DNA from: Siphonodentalium dalli
Lineage: Eukaryota > Mollusca > Scaphopoda > Gadilida > Siphonodentaliidae
Reading direction: 5' to 3'
DNA: 64,000 nt
Assembly (NCBI GenBank): GCA_032622095.1
Contig: CP136068.1
Span: 130,763,989 to 130,827,988 of the forward strand
Shown here: positions 47,141 through 60,400 of the stretch, in pieces
Layout of the letters: each line of letters begins with the position of its first letter
Numbering within the stretch: position 1 is the stretch's first letter
Notes under the pieces: generated by a model
Seen by the model: the letters and a program-made list of their open reading frames with translations, nothing else
Database searches by the model: none
What the model was told of the DNA's origin: nothing
Made by a program: the position numbers and the translations under genes

Positions 47141-48218
47141 TTCTACGTACCAATATATCTCGGCGTGGTATGAAGGATTCGGCCATCTTCAAAAACGTAT
47201 ATCTGAAATGCTCAACAGATTCGTTGATGTCAAAACAGTTTACTTCATTATTAAGACATGCGGACCAGTTAGTTTCTTTTATTGCTCTATTTAAGCCTGT
47301 GAAGTCGGCATCGGAATAACTCCACACTATTCTTTTGTAGGCTTGTGTCACCCGGGGTGTCCTTTTTAGTTCGACAGACGTGGCATAGTGATCAGAAACT
47401 TCAAGGTCTACAATGGAGGGGTTCATCGCTGTTAACGCTTCAGAGATAATTATTGGGTCTAAGAGCGTTTGTGACGTTGACGTTACTCGTGTTGGTTCTT
47501 TAATGATTTTAGACATGCCGACATATTTATTAATTATGGTCTGCAGTGGGTTATCGCGTACCAACATATTACAATTCAAGTCACCAACGACAACAACTGA
47601 TGGGTTAATATCTAATGCTTCTCCAATTTTGTCATCAAGCAGTTCCCAGAAGTTATTTACACATTCCCTATCGGATCTATAAGTAACACATAGTAAACAC
47701 TTTTCTACAGACCCTACTTCAAACCAGAGTATGTCATCATTAAACTGCAAACCTGACATTTCTCTGTATGGAATTTTATCTGAAAAGTATACTATAATTC
47801 CCCCGCCGTAGATATTTCGATCTTTACGTACAGGGTGTTGGAAACCTGAGATAAGCAAGTTTTCATTTGGATAATGTTCATCAAGATGAGATTCAGTAAA
47901 GCATAGAATATCGTAATCATCGATAATATCTGATATCTTATGAATTTTGTTTCTTATGCTTCTTACGTTACAATGAATAATAGAGATTGAAGTGGTAGCT
48001 AGGGCGTCTAACTGACCTGGGTTCGGGTGTATATCCCCAGCTAGAGCAAGAAGAGTAAATGCTAGAAATGCCACTATTACATTATGAAAAGCTAGTAGAC
48101 GCAAACGAGTTGGCTTATGGGTAGCATGTTTATACATGTTACATGGACATATTATGTGTTGATAAATGCCATGAAGTATTCCAATTGTTAGCCTGTATTG
48201 AGCCACACTAACTCCCAT
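47082..48218 (-). pseudogene. Endonuclease part of the LINE polyprotein (frame broken at its end)
   Basis: 378 codons. A hydrophobic segment (about 43-60) precedes GDIHPNPG (61-68), a hallmark of this LINE group. An apurinic/apyrimidinic-type endonuclease follows with its catalytic landmarks: CNVRS (83-87), TES (108-110), YGGG (137-140), GDLN (212-215), and SDH (275-277). This domain nicks the target DNA so that reverse transcription can start. The frame ends after PWFDSS, where one extra base (or two missing) near 47,111-47,125 throws it out of phase with the reverse transcriptase frame. That frame continues the usual post-endonuclease sequence directly. Confidence 0.85.
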
Positions 48219-48357
48219 GACTAGTTGTACAGAAAGTCAACAAGGCACACGACCGGCCAACAGTAAAAATAATAACGTAGCTGCTAAGAACTTTGACCGA
48301 CGGGTAGTGAAGCATATATGTTTACATGAATGTTTCAGATAAGAGGTGTGAGATTCA

Positions 48358-48936
48358 GACAAAAAAAAGAGAGAAAATAACATTAAGTATGTAAAGTTAT
48401 CCATTTTATAATGGAAATTACAAAAGTCTGCATAAATATATAACTAATGTACAAATTTGGAGTGTATGCCTTTAGCAATTCATCCAAGCTCCAAAGACGC
48501 ATATTTGATTTAGGTTCATGTAATGTGTGTATTTGAATGTGCCAAAAGACTGCATCAAAGAGCGTTGGCATGTTACATGTACGCGATATACATCTAGCTC
48601 AAACTCATGAATATTGTGCGGAATTATTAGCGGATTACCAGACACTGTTGACCAATACAAATCGAGCGTCGATCGGGACATGAACTGCGAAGGTCTATGA
48701 ATTGTCTCGTTTATTGCTTTGAATAATTCGGCCTGTTGTGTACGGAACACGATCGTATCAATCTCTCTTGTTAGTGTTCTGGTCAGTGGGTCAACTGCCG
48801 GGTTATAGTATTTCGGGAAGGGGAACGATTGAGAATTTTACGCTCGTGGAAAGCAAGATAGACGCGAAAATAGGTCAGGTTCCTCGCGTACATGACTATT
48901 TGGCAGTCATTTATCTGAAATTTGATGTGCGTATCG

Positions 48937-48971
<35 letters not shown>

Positions 48972-49290
48972 ACCATAACTTACGTGTATAAATGTACATG
49001 CACAAAATTGAGAGTTGGAAGGTTGGATTAATAATGTGTGTGGTGAGTTTTCTTCATAATTTTCGACGCTGTTCGCAGTATAACAATTCCGTTCGCTTTA
49101 TGATATTTATTCAGATAGTGATTCAAAGTTTATAACATACCAGTTGACTTTAGCGCTTGGTTAAACTAGATGTGATCTTTGTTACTAGATATATCTGATA
49201 TATGTAGTTGAAACGTTAGATACGTATTTAAGCAGGGATGTACTAATTATTTATTTATTTAAATTGAAATAATTTGTGAGGAGTTCATGG
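48358..49290. other. Unassigned stretch with a TA microsatellite
   Basis: A TA repeat lies at about 48,940-48,966. The short frames on both strands show no domain. Confidence 0.35.
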
Positions 49291-50780
49291 CCATTTTCTG
49301 ATGTACTTATCAAGTTGAAATTTGAAATGTGTGTGGTTCAAACAAAGAGTCTACTTTGTCCCACATATTGAATGTTTAACATTTTCAGACAATTATGTAC
49401 CACCAATCAATTAGAGATATGTGGTGCATGTGTACAATTTTAGTACTTTTAGTATGTACATTCTGAATAATACATTCGACATAAATGTGTTGTAGACACT
49501 CATAAAATGGCACCACTTATACTGTTTCCAACAATTATTTAGATATATGCAATATAAATTACCAATTATTAAATTTACTTAAACACATATTGAGAAAGCA
49601 TAAGCAAACATAAAAGAATGTATTTATCAAGTGAATGTTTGAAAAATGTGTGGAATTGAGTCTATATATTCCAAAAATATTGGTCTGTTTTACATTACTT
49701 TATATAGCCTCAAAGTTTGAAGCTATATAAACAGTTATCAGTATTTAGCACTGATTAGGCAAAATACAATCAATATAAACGTGTATTACTGATTAATGTT
49801 TACCATATTTAGACAAATGTACAGCACTATAGTCTATTTATTCCACAAAATATTGGTCTGTCTTTCACTACTTTACATAGCTTCAAAGTTTGAAGCCATA
49901 TAAAGCAATGTAAAACAGAAGTTCAAACAGTTATCAGTATTTAGCACTGATTAGGCAAAATACAATCAATATAAAGGTGTATTACTGATTAATGTTTACC
50001 ATTTTTACACAAATACATAGCACTATAGTCTATTTAGACCAAAATTATTGGTCTGCTTTACTTTACCTTACATAGCTTCAAAGTTTGAAGCCATATAAAG
50101 CAATGCAAAACAGAAGTTCAAACAGTTATCAGTATTTAGCACTGATTAGCAAAATACAATCAATATAAAGGTGTATTACTGATTAATGTTTACCATTTTT
50201 ACACAAATACATAGCACTATAGTCTATTTAGACCAAAATTATTGGTCTGCTTTACATTACCTTACATAGCTTCACAGTTTGAAGCCATATAAAGCAATGC
50301 AAAACAGAAGTTCAAACAGTTATCAGTATTTAGCACTGATTAGGCAAAAATACAATCAATATAAAGGTGTATTACTGATTACCATTTTTAGACAAATATA
50401 TAGCACCGATTATTTAAAGATATATGGTACAAGTATACATTTTTAATACATTGGTATGTACACTCAGGATAATAGATTTGACTTTAAGGTGTTGTAGAGA
50501 CACATATTTTGGTACCACTTGTATTGTTTCCAACATTTATTTAGATATATTCAATTTAAATTGCCAGTAATTACATTTCCTGTACCCACATATTGAGAAA
50601 CCATAAACCAACATAAAGAATGTACTTATCAAGTTGAAATTTGAAATGTGACTCTAAGGGGAATTTAGTCTATTTAATCCCAAATATTGGTCTATTTTAC
50701 ATTTCTGTATATAGCTTCAGACATGTATCAGTTTTAGCCCTGTTAAGGCCTAGTGTATTCAATATAAAAATAAATGTATT
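49290..50780. repeat. Nested tandem repeat: 195-bp units within a duplicated block
   Basis: Four units with period 194-196 bp (anchor ACAGTTATCAGTATTTAGCA at 49,731, 49,927, 50,122 and 50,316) occupy about 49,660-50,400. They are flanked by two diverged copies of another block (about 49,290-49,700 and 50,390-50,740) that share TTGTTTCCAACA-TTATTTAGATATAT and CACATATTGAGAAA. No gene is seen here or in the A/T-rich DNA up to 51,563. Confidence 0.8.
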
Positions 50781-51563
50781 ACTGATTTTGTTAATCATTT
50801 TCACACTATTATATACCACTAATCAATTAGAGATATGTGGTACAAGTGTACAATTTTAATACTTTTATAAACACATATTGTGAAAACATAAACTTCAGAG
50901 ATTATCTGCTATTCATTCATCTTTGAAGTTTTAATTTGTAGTTTTTCAGTTTCCTTACATTTCTCAAGCTAGGTCAGGTATAAAAGTTTGATGACAATAT
51001 CATGGTCACAATAAATGTATTAATGGCTTCAGAAAGTAATGTCAGTATGATTTATTTATATAATATTTGTAGAGCAGTTAAACAGTTTGACTTGCTATTC
51101 ATGTTTTGAGCATTCACAAAGATATGGAAGGAATGTATTGCAATTATATTTTTTTTATTCAATTTACATATAAATGAATTGATGGAACATTTAACCCCTA
51201 TCATTCATGTTGTTATTAAAGTATCAGTATTTCTTTGAATTAAAGTTAAAGTAGTCAGTACACATATGTTCTAGACATGAGTTATAGCATTCAGTTTACA
51301 TATTAGTACTGATGAGTGATTTCCCCAATAATCCAATTTGTCAGGTCTTGGTACATACAAATTGTCTTAGATTAAAGTCCATTGGACTGATGTGCACCCA
51401 ATATTAAATTATTTTCATCAGTATTTTGTCTGGCAATTTTAGTTGTGTGGGAGAATCATGAAAAGCAAGTCATAATGGTAACTACATTATGGTTTGTTTG
51501 AGTATTCTCATTGGAACATATATACAGGTGTTGAGATTGCTAGTCATTGCTAGAAATCATTGC

Positions 51564-52693
51564 TTATTTTCTGCCCAACTTTGGTTTTGGTAGCTGAGAG
51601 TCAGTGTCAGAATCCATGTCAACCATAGACTTCTTGGAGGTCTCATGCAGTTTGTAGAATATCTTGCCATCTTTGGTCCAGAATGAGTTGACTGTTCCTT
51701 CCCTTTTTAGTGCTGACAGTCTTTTCACAATTGCTTGTCTTTCTGGGGTCAGGTCTTCACACACCATTACTCTAGAGACTCCTTTCAGTAGCTTTTAAGC
51801 TCTGAATATGCTGTCTTTCATCTCATATGTAGTGAAGTGGACTATAATATTGACAGTTTTATTCATTACACGGTTTCCATTATCACCTGACTTTGTGTGG
51901 GTGCCTGAATCAGCTGTGACCATTACCTCCTTCATATGGCTGGAATTATCACCAGTATTATACCATTTTCTTATTTCTCCAAGTGGATGTGATCTTACTA
52001 TATCCTTTGGAGTAACTTCAATTCCAAAGTGGGTCTTTGCAAAATGTTTAATCATGAGACCTGTGTCCAGATCCCATGTGCTCTTGGTTGATAGAGGAAT
52101 TGGAAAATTCAGTAGCCTTATACTATTACTCCTACCATGCTGCTCATGCTCCTCAATTTCATGGTGAAGTTTGTGCTCAAGTTTATTAACTTTCACAGTG
52201 AGTTTCTGCTGCTGTTCATCTCTTATTTTCAGTTGTTCCTTGCGTGAATCTATTTCATTTTGTTGGGTCTCAATTTTACAATTTTCATACAATCTTCTAA
52301 CTTCTTGGGCAATGATGCAACTATTTGGTCGACTGCTTTGTCCATTGCAGTTTTAATTTCGGTCGATAAAGTTAATTGAAGTTCAGGAATGATTTTGGAT
52401 TTGCAAAGATCGGAAAATTTGTCTGTTTGGATGGCATTTTCAAGTAGTTCTTGTACACTGAAAGTACGACGATTTGCAGGTAATTTCGGTTTTATTTTTA
52501 GTCTGTCCTGTGATCCCTCAATTTCAGAGTCACTAAAATCAGTACCAAATGAGGGCAAATCCCCAACTGACCCGCGTCGTCTTAAAGACCTCAGTGCCGC
52601 TGGTGAAACGTCCTCAACAGTTTTCCTCTTCTCTGGTACAGAAGGGGTTTTATGCTCGTACCTCGAAAATTGGTGAACGGAAATCGTATACAA
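51564..52693 (-). pseudogene. LINE ORF1-like protein gene, broken, with no reverse transcriptase beside it
   Basis: Three consecutive minus-strand pieces form one protein. 52,693-52,250: a basic/serine-rich N-terminus with SLRRRGSVGDLPSFG, then helices. 52,292-51,795: a coiled coil (KEQLKIRDEQQQKLTVKV...), then RSNSIRLLNFP, typical of the RNA-binding core of L1-type ORF1 proteins. 51,767-51,564: a C-terminal domain with LTPERQAIVKRL...KDGKIFYKL. A frameshift in the overlap at 52,250-52,292 and one in-frame stop (TAA at about 51,795) separate them. Such proteins bind their RNA as trimers. No endonuclease or RT follows on this strand down to 49,000, so this may be an ORF1-only, HAL1-like derivative or a 3'-lost LINE. 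Confidence 0.65.
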
Positions 52694-55600
52694 ACAAAGT
52701 CAAAATTCTTGTAACATACGTTTTAATTATGCACCAACACACTCCGATGTCCAAGTATGGATATTTAGCAACACATCAGTGAAACATACACAGCCAAACT
52801 CTAATTATTAAATGCAGCAGACCGTAATTTCAATCGACGCCTTTTCACTCGAACTTCTTGCTTGCCGCCATTTTGATTCATGCCGTGATCTAGGGTATAT
52901 AATATATGATCTTGAGCGCGTTACCATTTCTGACTATGGTTTTCTTGTTACAGTTATAGGGTGTTCGCGCGCATTCAATGGAGATCTACATTGAGTATGG
53001 CAAACTATAATTATGCAGAATTGACGTGAGAGTCCAGTGAATAGCCAAACTACACGCAGTGTTTATATTCACTGTATGCACTGATAAGGAAGTATAATGG
53101 TGCATCAGAAGATTACGCGAGTCCTGGGAACAGCCAAGCTCCACGCACTGTGTATATTCCCTTCATGCACTGATAATGAAGTATAACTGGTGCAGTCTGG
53201 TGGAGATTGAGGAAGATCATCAGCCTATTATGTACACATGGTGTCCACGAGTGAATCACGCATGTAATTGACGGCATAGTACCCTGTGATCCAGTTAGAA
53301 CTATCCTGCCTTCCAGAATAAATGATTATTTTCGACAGATTAATGATAAACTTGATAGCTATTAAAGCAAAGCGTATATAAAAGACTACAATGGTTTCTG
53401 CCATATTGCAATGGAGTATGTCATATTACAATGGGATGGGTATACAACGGATACATATACACCAGTGCATTCAGATTATTACGCAAGTTATATGCATGGT
53501 ATCCAGGGGCGGATAAAAATACGTTACACAACGTAACGTGCCCCCAGTTGGGTGGGTGTCCGGATGCCAAAACAAGTATTCCCATAGCTCATGAAATTGT
53601 TATCCAAATACAATAGTTTCCTTTGTTTTAGTTTAAAGCTTGCATGTGTCCTAGTCTTCTATGTTGACTTGAACTGTAGCAGATAAAGCACATGTAGTGT
53701 TCACCCCACCCGATATATGAAAACACTGGTGAAATCACTAAACCTAATGTTGAAAGAGCCTAGGTGTCTTTCTGTGAACTGAACAGGGGGGTCTACGCAT
53801 AAACATTCCAGACACACGAGGAAATGCATGGTGATGCAATTGTTTTCCGATCAACATATTTATCAAAGAGTAATTATGGAATGTTAAGATATCGGGATTT
53901 GTATGAATTTGTTGTGGGCATATTTAGCCCTGAACCACCATACCCCTTGAATGATATGCTACCATTGCACTCGGAGTAAACAGTTATGCTGCAATAGTTA
54001 GGAGCATGTTGCTCCTCGTTATTGGAAGCGTTGCAATATTGTGGCATTCGTCAAACAAGTGGAAAGATAACCAGTATTTGTCAAACTGTGAAGTACAGAA
54101 GAAACAAAATAAAACTGCCAACAAATATCTAAGTCTGCGCAACTTTCGGCTTCTGTTATCTGTCACAATTCATTTATATTGATTTGCAAATATATCGCCA
54201 TCACGAAATGACGAAATCGTTTAAACAATGGTTTACTCGAAAATGGAAACCACGTTTTCTCAGAAGCTGGATCTTCAGGATGTTAACATATATGATTGAG
54301 ACTATAATCCACTTTCAATACTATTGCATGTACTTTAGGCAGTGACCATCAAGGTCTTATTCTTTTTCAGTATTTCTGCTAGTCGATATTCAAGTTAATA
54401 AGCATGTACCAGCGGTTCGATACATGCTACATACATACAAAATAATCCCATATTTATTAACAAAAACATACACATGTCAACGATATAAAATGATAACAAA
54501 ATATTTGCAAATATCATCTTGTCCTCTGAATCTTTGACAGCAGTCACTGGTTACAAAAACCATTTCATTTTGTATATTATTGTAGACCACACATAAGCAA
54601 TCAAACAATCACTGACATTCTGCCCAGTCCATTTGGGATGCCACCTGAAGTGCATCAGCAAACAAACTGTAACACTGTATGTGCACATGCAACATTAGAA
54701 TTGTGAGGTGAATATTGTAGGCCTTTAAAAAATGAAATCCATACACCTAATGCATTATCTTTATATATTCACTCATATGTATTGTATTTCAATGTTTACA
54801 AAAAGATGGGAGGCGTATAGCTATAGGAATTGTTATTACGATCTTGATTCTGATCATGAAACTACAATTCCACTGTTTTTGATTTGTATTAATATGTTGA
54901 AATATTATAAATATTAACTGCTGGAAATAATTTTGTTTCATATTATTCTGATTTATTTACTGATTGGCGGGGTGGTCACAAAATGTTGGCCTGGAAAAAG
55001 CTTCATAAATATGTCTGGGTGGCACCAGTCGAAGAGGTGTGAACAATATTTATTTAATTAATTCCCTACCTAACCGGACCTACCTACACTTTCCTGAGGG
55101 GGGTGTTGACATAAACACATTTCATTTTGTTTAGGCCTTGATTGTATGAACAGAGCCTGGTTGAAAATATACTGTGTGATGAGTCATAGTCGTCTTCTAT
55201 CTCTATGCATGCATGGTTTTATTAACAATTTTTATTGTGAATGGGTAAAGTTTGCTTGAATGCCACGGTATAATTTTAAACCATGTTCTATTCATAAACA
55301 ATTTTCAATTGAAATGTACATTATATTTTTTGGGTTAAGTCTTCTTGGTCAAATAAATTATTGGTGATACTTCGAACGTTTAAGCGTGACACTGGGATTT
55401 TCAAAATGTTATTCCCTGCAGCACAACAACCGACCCACCATAACCACTCATAATGAATCAAGATGTATAATATATATTTTTTTATTAAAAATGTAGATTT
55501 GCTCAAATCGGCATCTCTGTGAGTGCATTCTAGTTGACGTTGTTTTCTGTACGCAAACTGTCATTACACTTGAGCTAGACCCATAAACGGGTCGGAAGCT

Positions 55601-55727
55601 CGTGGAATAAAATTTATAATATAATGGTGTTACGATCTTATTTATATTATCAATCCTAGAGACATGTACGGCACCACGTACACTAGCTTTTATATGCACG
55701 TGTCTTGTAATACACTACACGGTTCAT
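52694..55727. repeat. Unassigned stretch with an 89-bp tandem duplication
   Basis: Copies at about 53,022-53,110 and 53,111-53,199 share GAGTCC-GGGAA-type words, AGCCAA-CT-CACGCA and TGCACTGATAA-GAAGTATAA. The remainder shows only short frames without recognisable content. Confidence 0.5.
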
Positions 55728-55736
55728 GTAAATCAC

Positions 55737-56287
55737 CAGTTCTGATTAAACCCATACTCAGACTCTAAAAGTACTGAGTCTGGTGACAATGGGTAGAGAT
55801 TCCATTACTCCCAGCAGGAATTACGTATTTGCCAGCCAATTACAATATCTTCATGAACGCGATGTGACCAATCAGGCGATAGTCGCATGGAATCCCCAAG
55901 ACAAGGGGAATTCCTTCAGCCGGTGCCGATTACAAATTCAGAGTTTTACGACAGCAAATTTAACATTGAAAAGCGTATTTAAAGAGTGCAGAATTGACCA
56001 ATTTTACTTAATATGTAATATAATTGAATGTTATTAAGAAATTCAACATTTAGTACCGAATATTTAGAAGTCGCGATGTCGTAAATTTATTTTATTTCCG
56101 GCATATGATGTTAACTTCGAAATTAAACAAAGAAACTATTATATTGTTTCGAGACACAAACGCATTTAAAGTTTGTTAAACGTGATTAATCTCAGTTAAA
56201 TTTATGTCACAAGGCGCAGAAGATATTCTGAGAGAATGCGTAGTACTCAGTACTTTTAGAGTCTGGGTATGGTTTTAATCAGAACTG
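55737..56287. mobile_element. MITE with 42-bp inverted ends and a 9-bp target duplication
   Basis: The ends (55,737-55,778 and 56,246-56,287) are inverted repeats starting CAGTTCTGATTAAA with about two mismatches. GTAAATCAC occurs as a direct repeat on both sides (55,728-55,736 and 56,288-56,296). A 9-bp duplication suggests a Mutator-like element; hAT (8 bp) is the alternative. An internal stem GGAATCCCC/GGGGAATTCC lies near 55,890-55,915. No transposase. Confidence 0.75.
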
Positions 56288-56379
56288 GTAAATCACTTGC
56301 CCAAATCTGCATTCCAATGCAAATATTAACGAAACGCGAACTGCAAGTTATTGGCTATGAAATAGAAAATGATCACTAT

Positions 56380-57420
56380 AAGAGAACAGTTCACAACATA
56401 GTACCAAGCACTTTGGTTCCACTCTTCTTTGGTTCCATCTGGAACAAAATCCTCAGTTTGGTTCTTCGTAGAACCAAAATGTAACTCCATTCCTCATATC
56501 ACATATATGAGAAACAAAGTATGAAACATAACTTTATAAATGTAACTCCATTCCTCATATCACACATATGAGAAACAAAGTATGAAGCACAACTTTATAA
56601 ATGTAACTCCATTCCTCATATCACATATATGAGAACAAAAGTATGAAACATAACTTTATAAATGTAACTCCATTGCTCATATCACATATATGAGAAACAA
56701 AGTATGAAACTTAACTTTATCAATGTAACTCCATTGCTCATATCACATATATGAGAAACAAAGTATGAAGCATAACTTTATAAATATAATTATACATATC
56801 CTTCATACATCAGAACGTCTTCAGGGTCTATTCAGTGAACCAACATCGTCTGATATTAATTTTAAACACTATAACGTAATAATGAACTAATAGAACATTC
56901 AGAAACAACTACGCACCCAACGTGCTTATACTTTTAGCATAAAATTACGGCATATAATTGTTTCCTAAAAGAACCAAATGGGGAACCAAATGGACTATTT
57001 GTTTCCATTTTCTGGTCATATCTTGAACCAAAATTAAGTGTTCGAAACCAAATGGTTCCAAATACGGGACACAATTTCAGAACTATTGGTTTTGAAATCT
57101 GGTTCCGAAAGACGAAGCATTCGATTCTCTGTTGTTCTCTACCAGGAACCAGGAATCAACATCAAGTGTCAGAATCCTGACTGGTTCTTGACTTTGGTTC
57201 TAAAATTTGGTGCCGAATATGAACCATTTGGTTCTATCGCTGGTTCTCTACCAAAAACCAACATTTACCCTCAGAACCAAATGGTTCCCTGTACGGAATA
57301 AAATTGGACTACGACTGGACCTGGACTTCGCAACAGAACCATGTGGCTCTCTACTTTGGTTCCACATACGGGACAAAGTGAAGAACCGATGAAAAACCAT
57401 TTGCTTCCAAATATTTCTTA
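56380..57420. repeat. GGTTCC/GGAACC-rich degenerate repeat flanking the 61-bp array
   Basis: Short words GGTTCC, GAACCAAATGG and their complements recur at irregular spacing on both sides of the 61-bp array (56,400-56,480 and 56,965-57,410). The 87- and 61-codon frames here follow the repeat and are not genes. Confidence 0.55.
56480..56790 (+). repeat. Five-copy 61-bp tandem repeat
   Basis: GTAACTCCATT recurs at 56,481, 56,542, 56,603, 56,664 and 56,725. Each unit contains the palindromic CTCATATCACATATATGAG. Confidence 0.9.
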
Positions 57421-60400
57421 GAGTGTACGTGTGCCAGTATCGGGCTGAACTAAGGTATGGACGTCCGTGTATCCGCCCAGTCGTTAGTCCATCTTTAACA
57501 ACCTGTGATCTCTATTTCATTCAGCGTGGCCCGGATTTGTATTATCCACGATGTGCAAATGAACCAGCACGAGTGAAAGGGTGCCCACATGGAACGGGTG
57601 TCGTCAATTTATGTTTTGCAGAGTTGCGAAATGTATCCTTGCTAAATGTTGTTAACTGTGTCACTATAACACCTTACGCTTGTTATATGTGGATTTTTTT
57701 TAATAATGTATCTTGTGCTATTCATGGTGTTGACTTTCGCGAGCATGCATGGTGGTTTATTAGCTTCAAGTTGGTGCATATTTTATCTCGCCTATTCTCA
57801 GAGAATTTCTTGCTTAAATCGTCGGCGAATACCACTTTGCTCGATCAGTTATTGTGTTCAGTTCTTCGTTAATGTCCGTCCAGTGATTGATATCGTTCGT
57901 ATTTCCGAATACTATTTACCGTTCATGTAATTTTAAATTATGCTACAATCCACCTATTGTTTCGAATCAGTACCACTGGACAAGTTAATTTTCGCTCAGA
58001 TATGAATAGTGTTTGCTGTATGTCATTACCAGTCATATCTAAATACTACAAAACAGAATGCCTATATCCATAGAATAAACATACAATTAAACGAGTAATG
58101 CTTTGACAACTTCTGAGAATCACGTTTTCTATGTATATTTCTCCATGATTATGCGTGTACGATTCTTATACGATGTTACATGCGCTGGGTTATTACGCTG
58201 TCAGATAACTGGACCATAGGCCCAAATAATAAACACAAAATATTTCTTCCAATTCGCAAAAAAATAGCGCCCGCCTCAACCGACCCCACTTCCCTAATTC
58301 GCGCCTCGTGCGCCGTACTTATGTTTACGCGATTGCTTTGCGTCATGGTAGTATACATGAGACAAACTATGTAAGGCAGGCACATATATAATATGGGCGA
58401 TGCATAAGGGCAGTAAGGGTTTGGGGGAGAGGGGCAGTGGATCGCGTTGCAAACCGATGTGGCAGAAACGGTAGTTCAAAAATCAAATTCTAGCATTACA
58501 AAGATGAATACTTGTTTTGTATATAATAATTTGTATAAAATAATACAGGAAATCTGTGTATCTTTCAAAATTCATACAATTTAAAGCACCAGAAGAATTA
58601 AGTGAGTTGACTTTGGCATCGCATGGACAATTGAAGTTAAAAAACAATGAAAACCTGTGAGATCTGATGGCAAATTTTGTTCTCGAAAGAAGCGGGACCC
58701 ACCCCATGATATTGTGTTCTATAAGAAAAATATGGTAGATATTGAAAAAAGGAGCCCCATTTTCTTCATTAGTATATATACCTATGATTTATTTGAACAA
58801 ATTCAACACATTTTGGTTCCATTTTACTTGGAGTGTTTGGGTACGGAAAGTTGCCATTATGGTTCACTTTATATATTTTCAGAATCACACTGAGTGTCAG
58901 TTAAATTTATCTATCTTATTTCGTGTCACTGGTCCCCAAGGTCAGACTCAACCCGTATATCTGGGTGACATAAGCCCAGCTTCTCCTTGACGTTGAGAAC
59001 GGTTTTAGTTCTGATTTCTCTCCCTGAATTATGTCATCTGCGTTTGCAACACATTTTGTTAAATTGCTACGATAACCGTTTTTTTTTCTATTTCAAATAT
59101 TTCTCAGCTCTATAACATAGATATATCGGGTGTTAGAAGAATAATTGCTGACATTCGCTCTGTCATGGTCTGTTTTGTGTTGAAAATGGTAAATTTGAGT
59201 CTAATTGCGTTCCACGCATAAAAAGTTCAGACCAACTTGCATCTATACTCTATCGAACGCAACAAAATCAACGTCCATTACTTGTATGTACACTCAGCCG
59301 AGTTAACTGGCAGAATAGAAGAGCGTTAAGGGTAAAATCTAATCGTGTGGTTTAAATGCGCCAAATTGGTGCCTTTCTGTGTGAGAGATATGCAATGGTG
59401 GCACTAAATTTGATACGAATTTGTATACTCGCCATAAATTTTATATATATATTATTCTCTATAGTGAGTCTAAGTGTGTGGTTTAATGATGTCAACAGAG
59501 GCGCCGCATGAGTCCGAAATAGGGATGGGAGGGTCACCAAAAACTTATAACAATATGTTTAGTGCCAATTACCATCAAACTCATACACTTTCTTCTCAAT
59601 TAATACAATGAATTAAATATTCGCGAATATGTGTCTGTGTTCTATATATAACTTTAAGGGTACAATCGACATGGCACCAAGGCGGTCTAACAGGGGTAAC
59701 TTTTTACGAGTAAGATAATGGTGTGGGTTGAAATTTTCTGAAGTGACGTTGTTTGTGTCAGGGGAGGGGTTATTTTTAGCGCAGATTTCGACCAAATTGA
59801 TATATTATTCTTCTCTGTGATACGAGGAATATAAAGGTGATGATAAGAATTTGTTTAGTTGCCGATTACCACCAAACTTATATAAATTACAATCATCTCC
59901 ATTATATAATGCATGCATGAGTCTAATAGACGTGGTCTATATATTACAAAAGTGGCGCGGTTCATGTCATACATGAGGGGAGTTGCACCACAGTTGGTAC
60001 AAATATATTTAGCACTGATTCGACCAAATTCATGCACGTTCTTCTCTAGAGCCATCTCAAAGTCGTTCTAAGGAGTGTCTGGCATTCCCATTTCACAATC
60101 TGGACAAATGGTAAGTCACTTGAGCAATTATCTTCTGGGCTGTCATATTTATATGGGGGTGGAAATCAGGACATTCCTATAGTGATCTAGCAACACAGGT
60201 ACGTAGAAGAAAGCATTAGAAGTATATTTATATCAATCTATTTAAGATATACATATATTCATTCAAACTGAGGTACCTTGAATCGTCAGAGGATTGCATA
60301 TTAGAATGGCTCATGTATATATTATAGCACGATTGAGTCTGTCCCATTCAATATAGTTTCCACAAAAACAGTTTCAATTGCCAAGAAATATAGAAATGTA

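Larger units (their letters stand above)
44508..48349 (-). mobile_element. Near-complete non-LTR retrotransposon with 8-bp target duplication
   Basis: On the minus strand it runs from a short 5' UTR (48,349-48,219) through endonuclease and reverse transcriptase to a 3' UTR with AATAAA (44,533-44,538) and an A-rich tail at 44,508-44,525. GAGATTCA flanks both ends (44,500-44,507 and 48,350-48,357), immediately beside the tail, as expected of target-primed reverse transcription. The 3.84-kb length and the 5' UTR suggest it is not 5'-truncated. A single long protein is interrupted by two frameshifts (near 47,115 and 45,085). The clade is CR1/Jockey-like by motif style; a tree would be needed. Confidence 0.8.

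Noticed and set aside
57423-57872. 149-codon Cys-rich frame, preceded by an acceptor-like TTTCTTAG
   Set aside because: No cysteine spacing of a known family and no donor or partner exon; kept only as a note.
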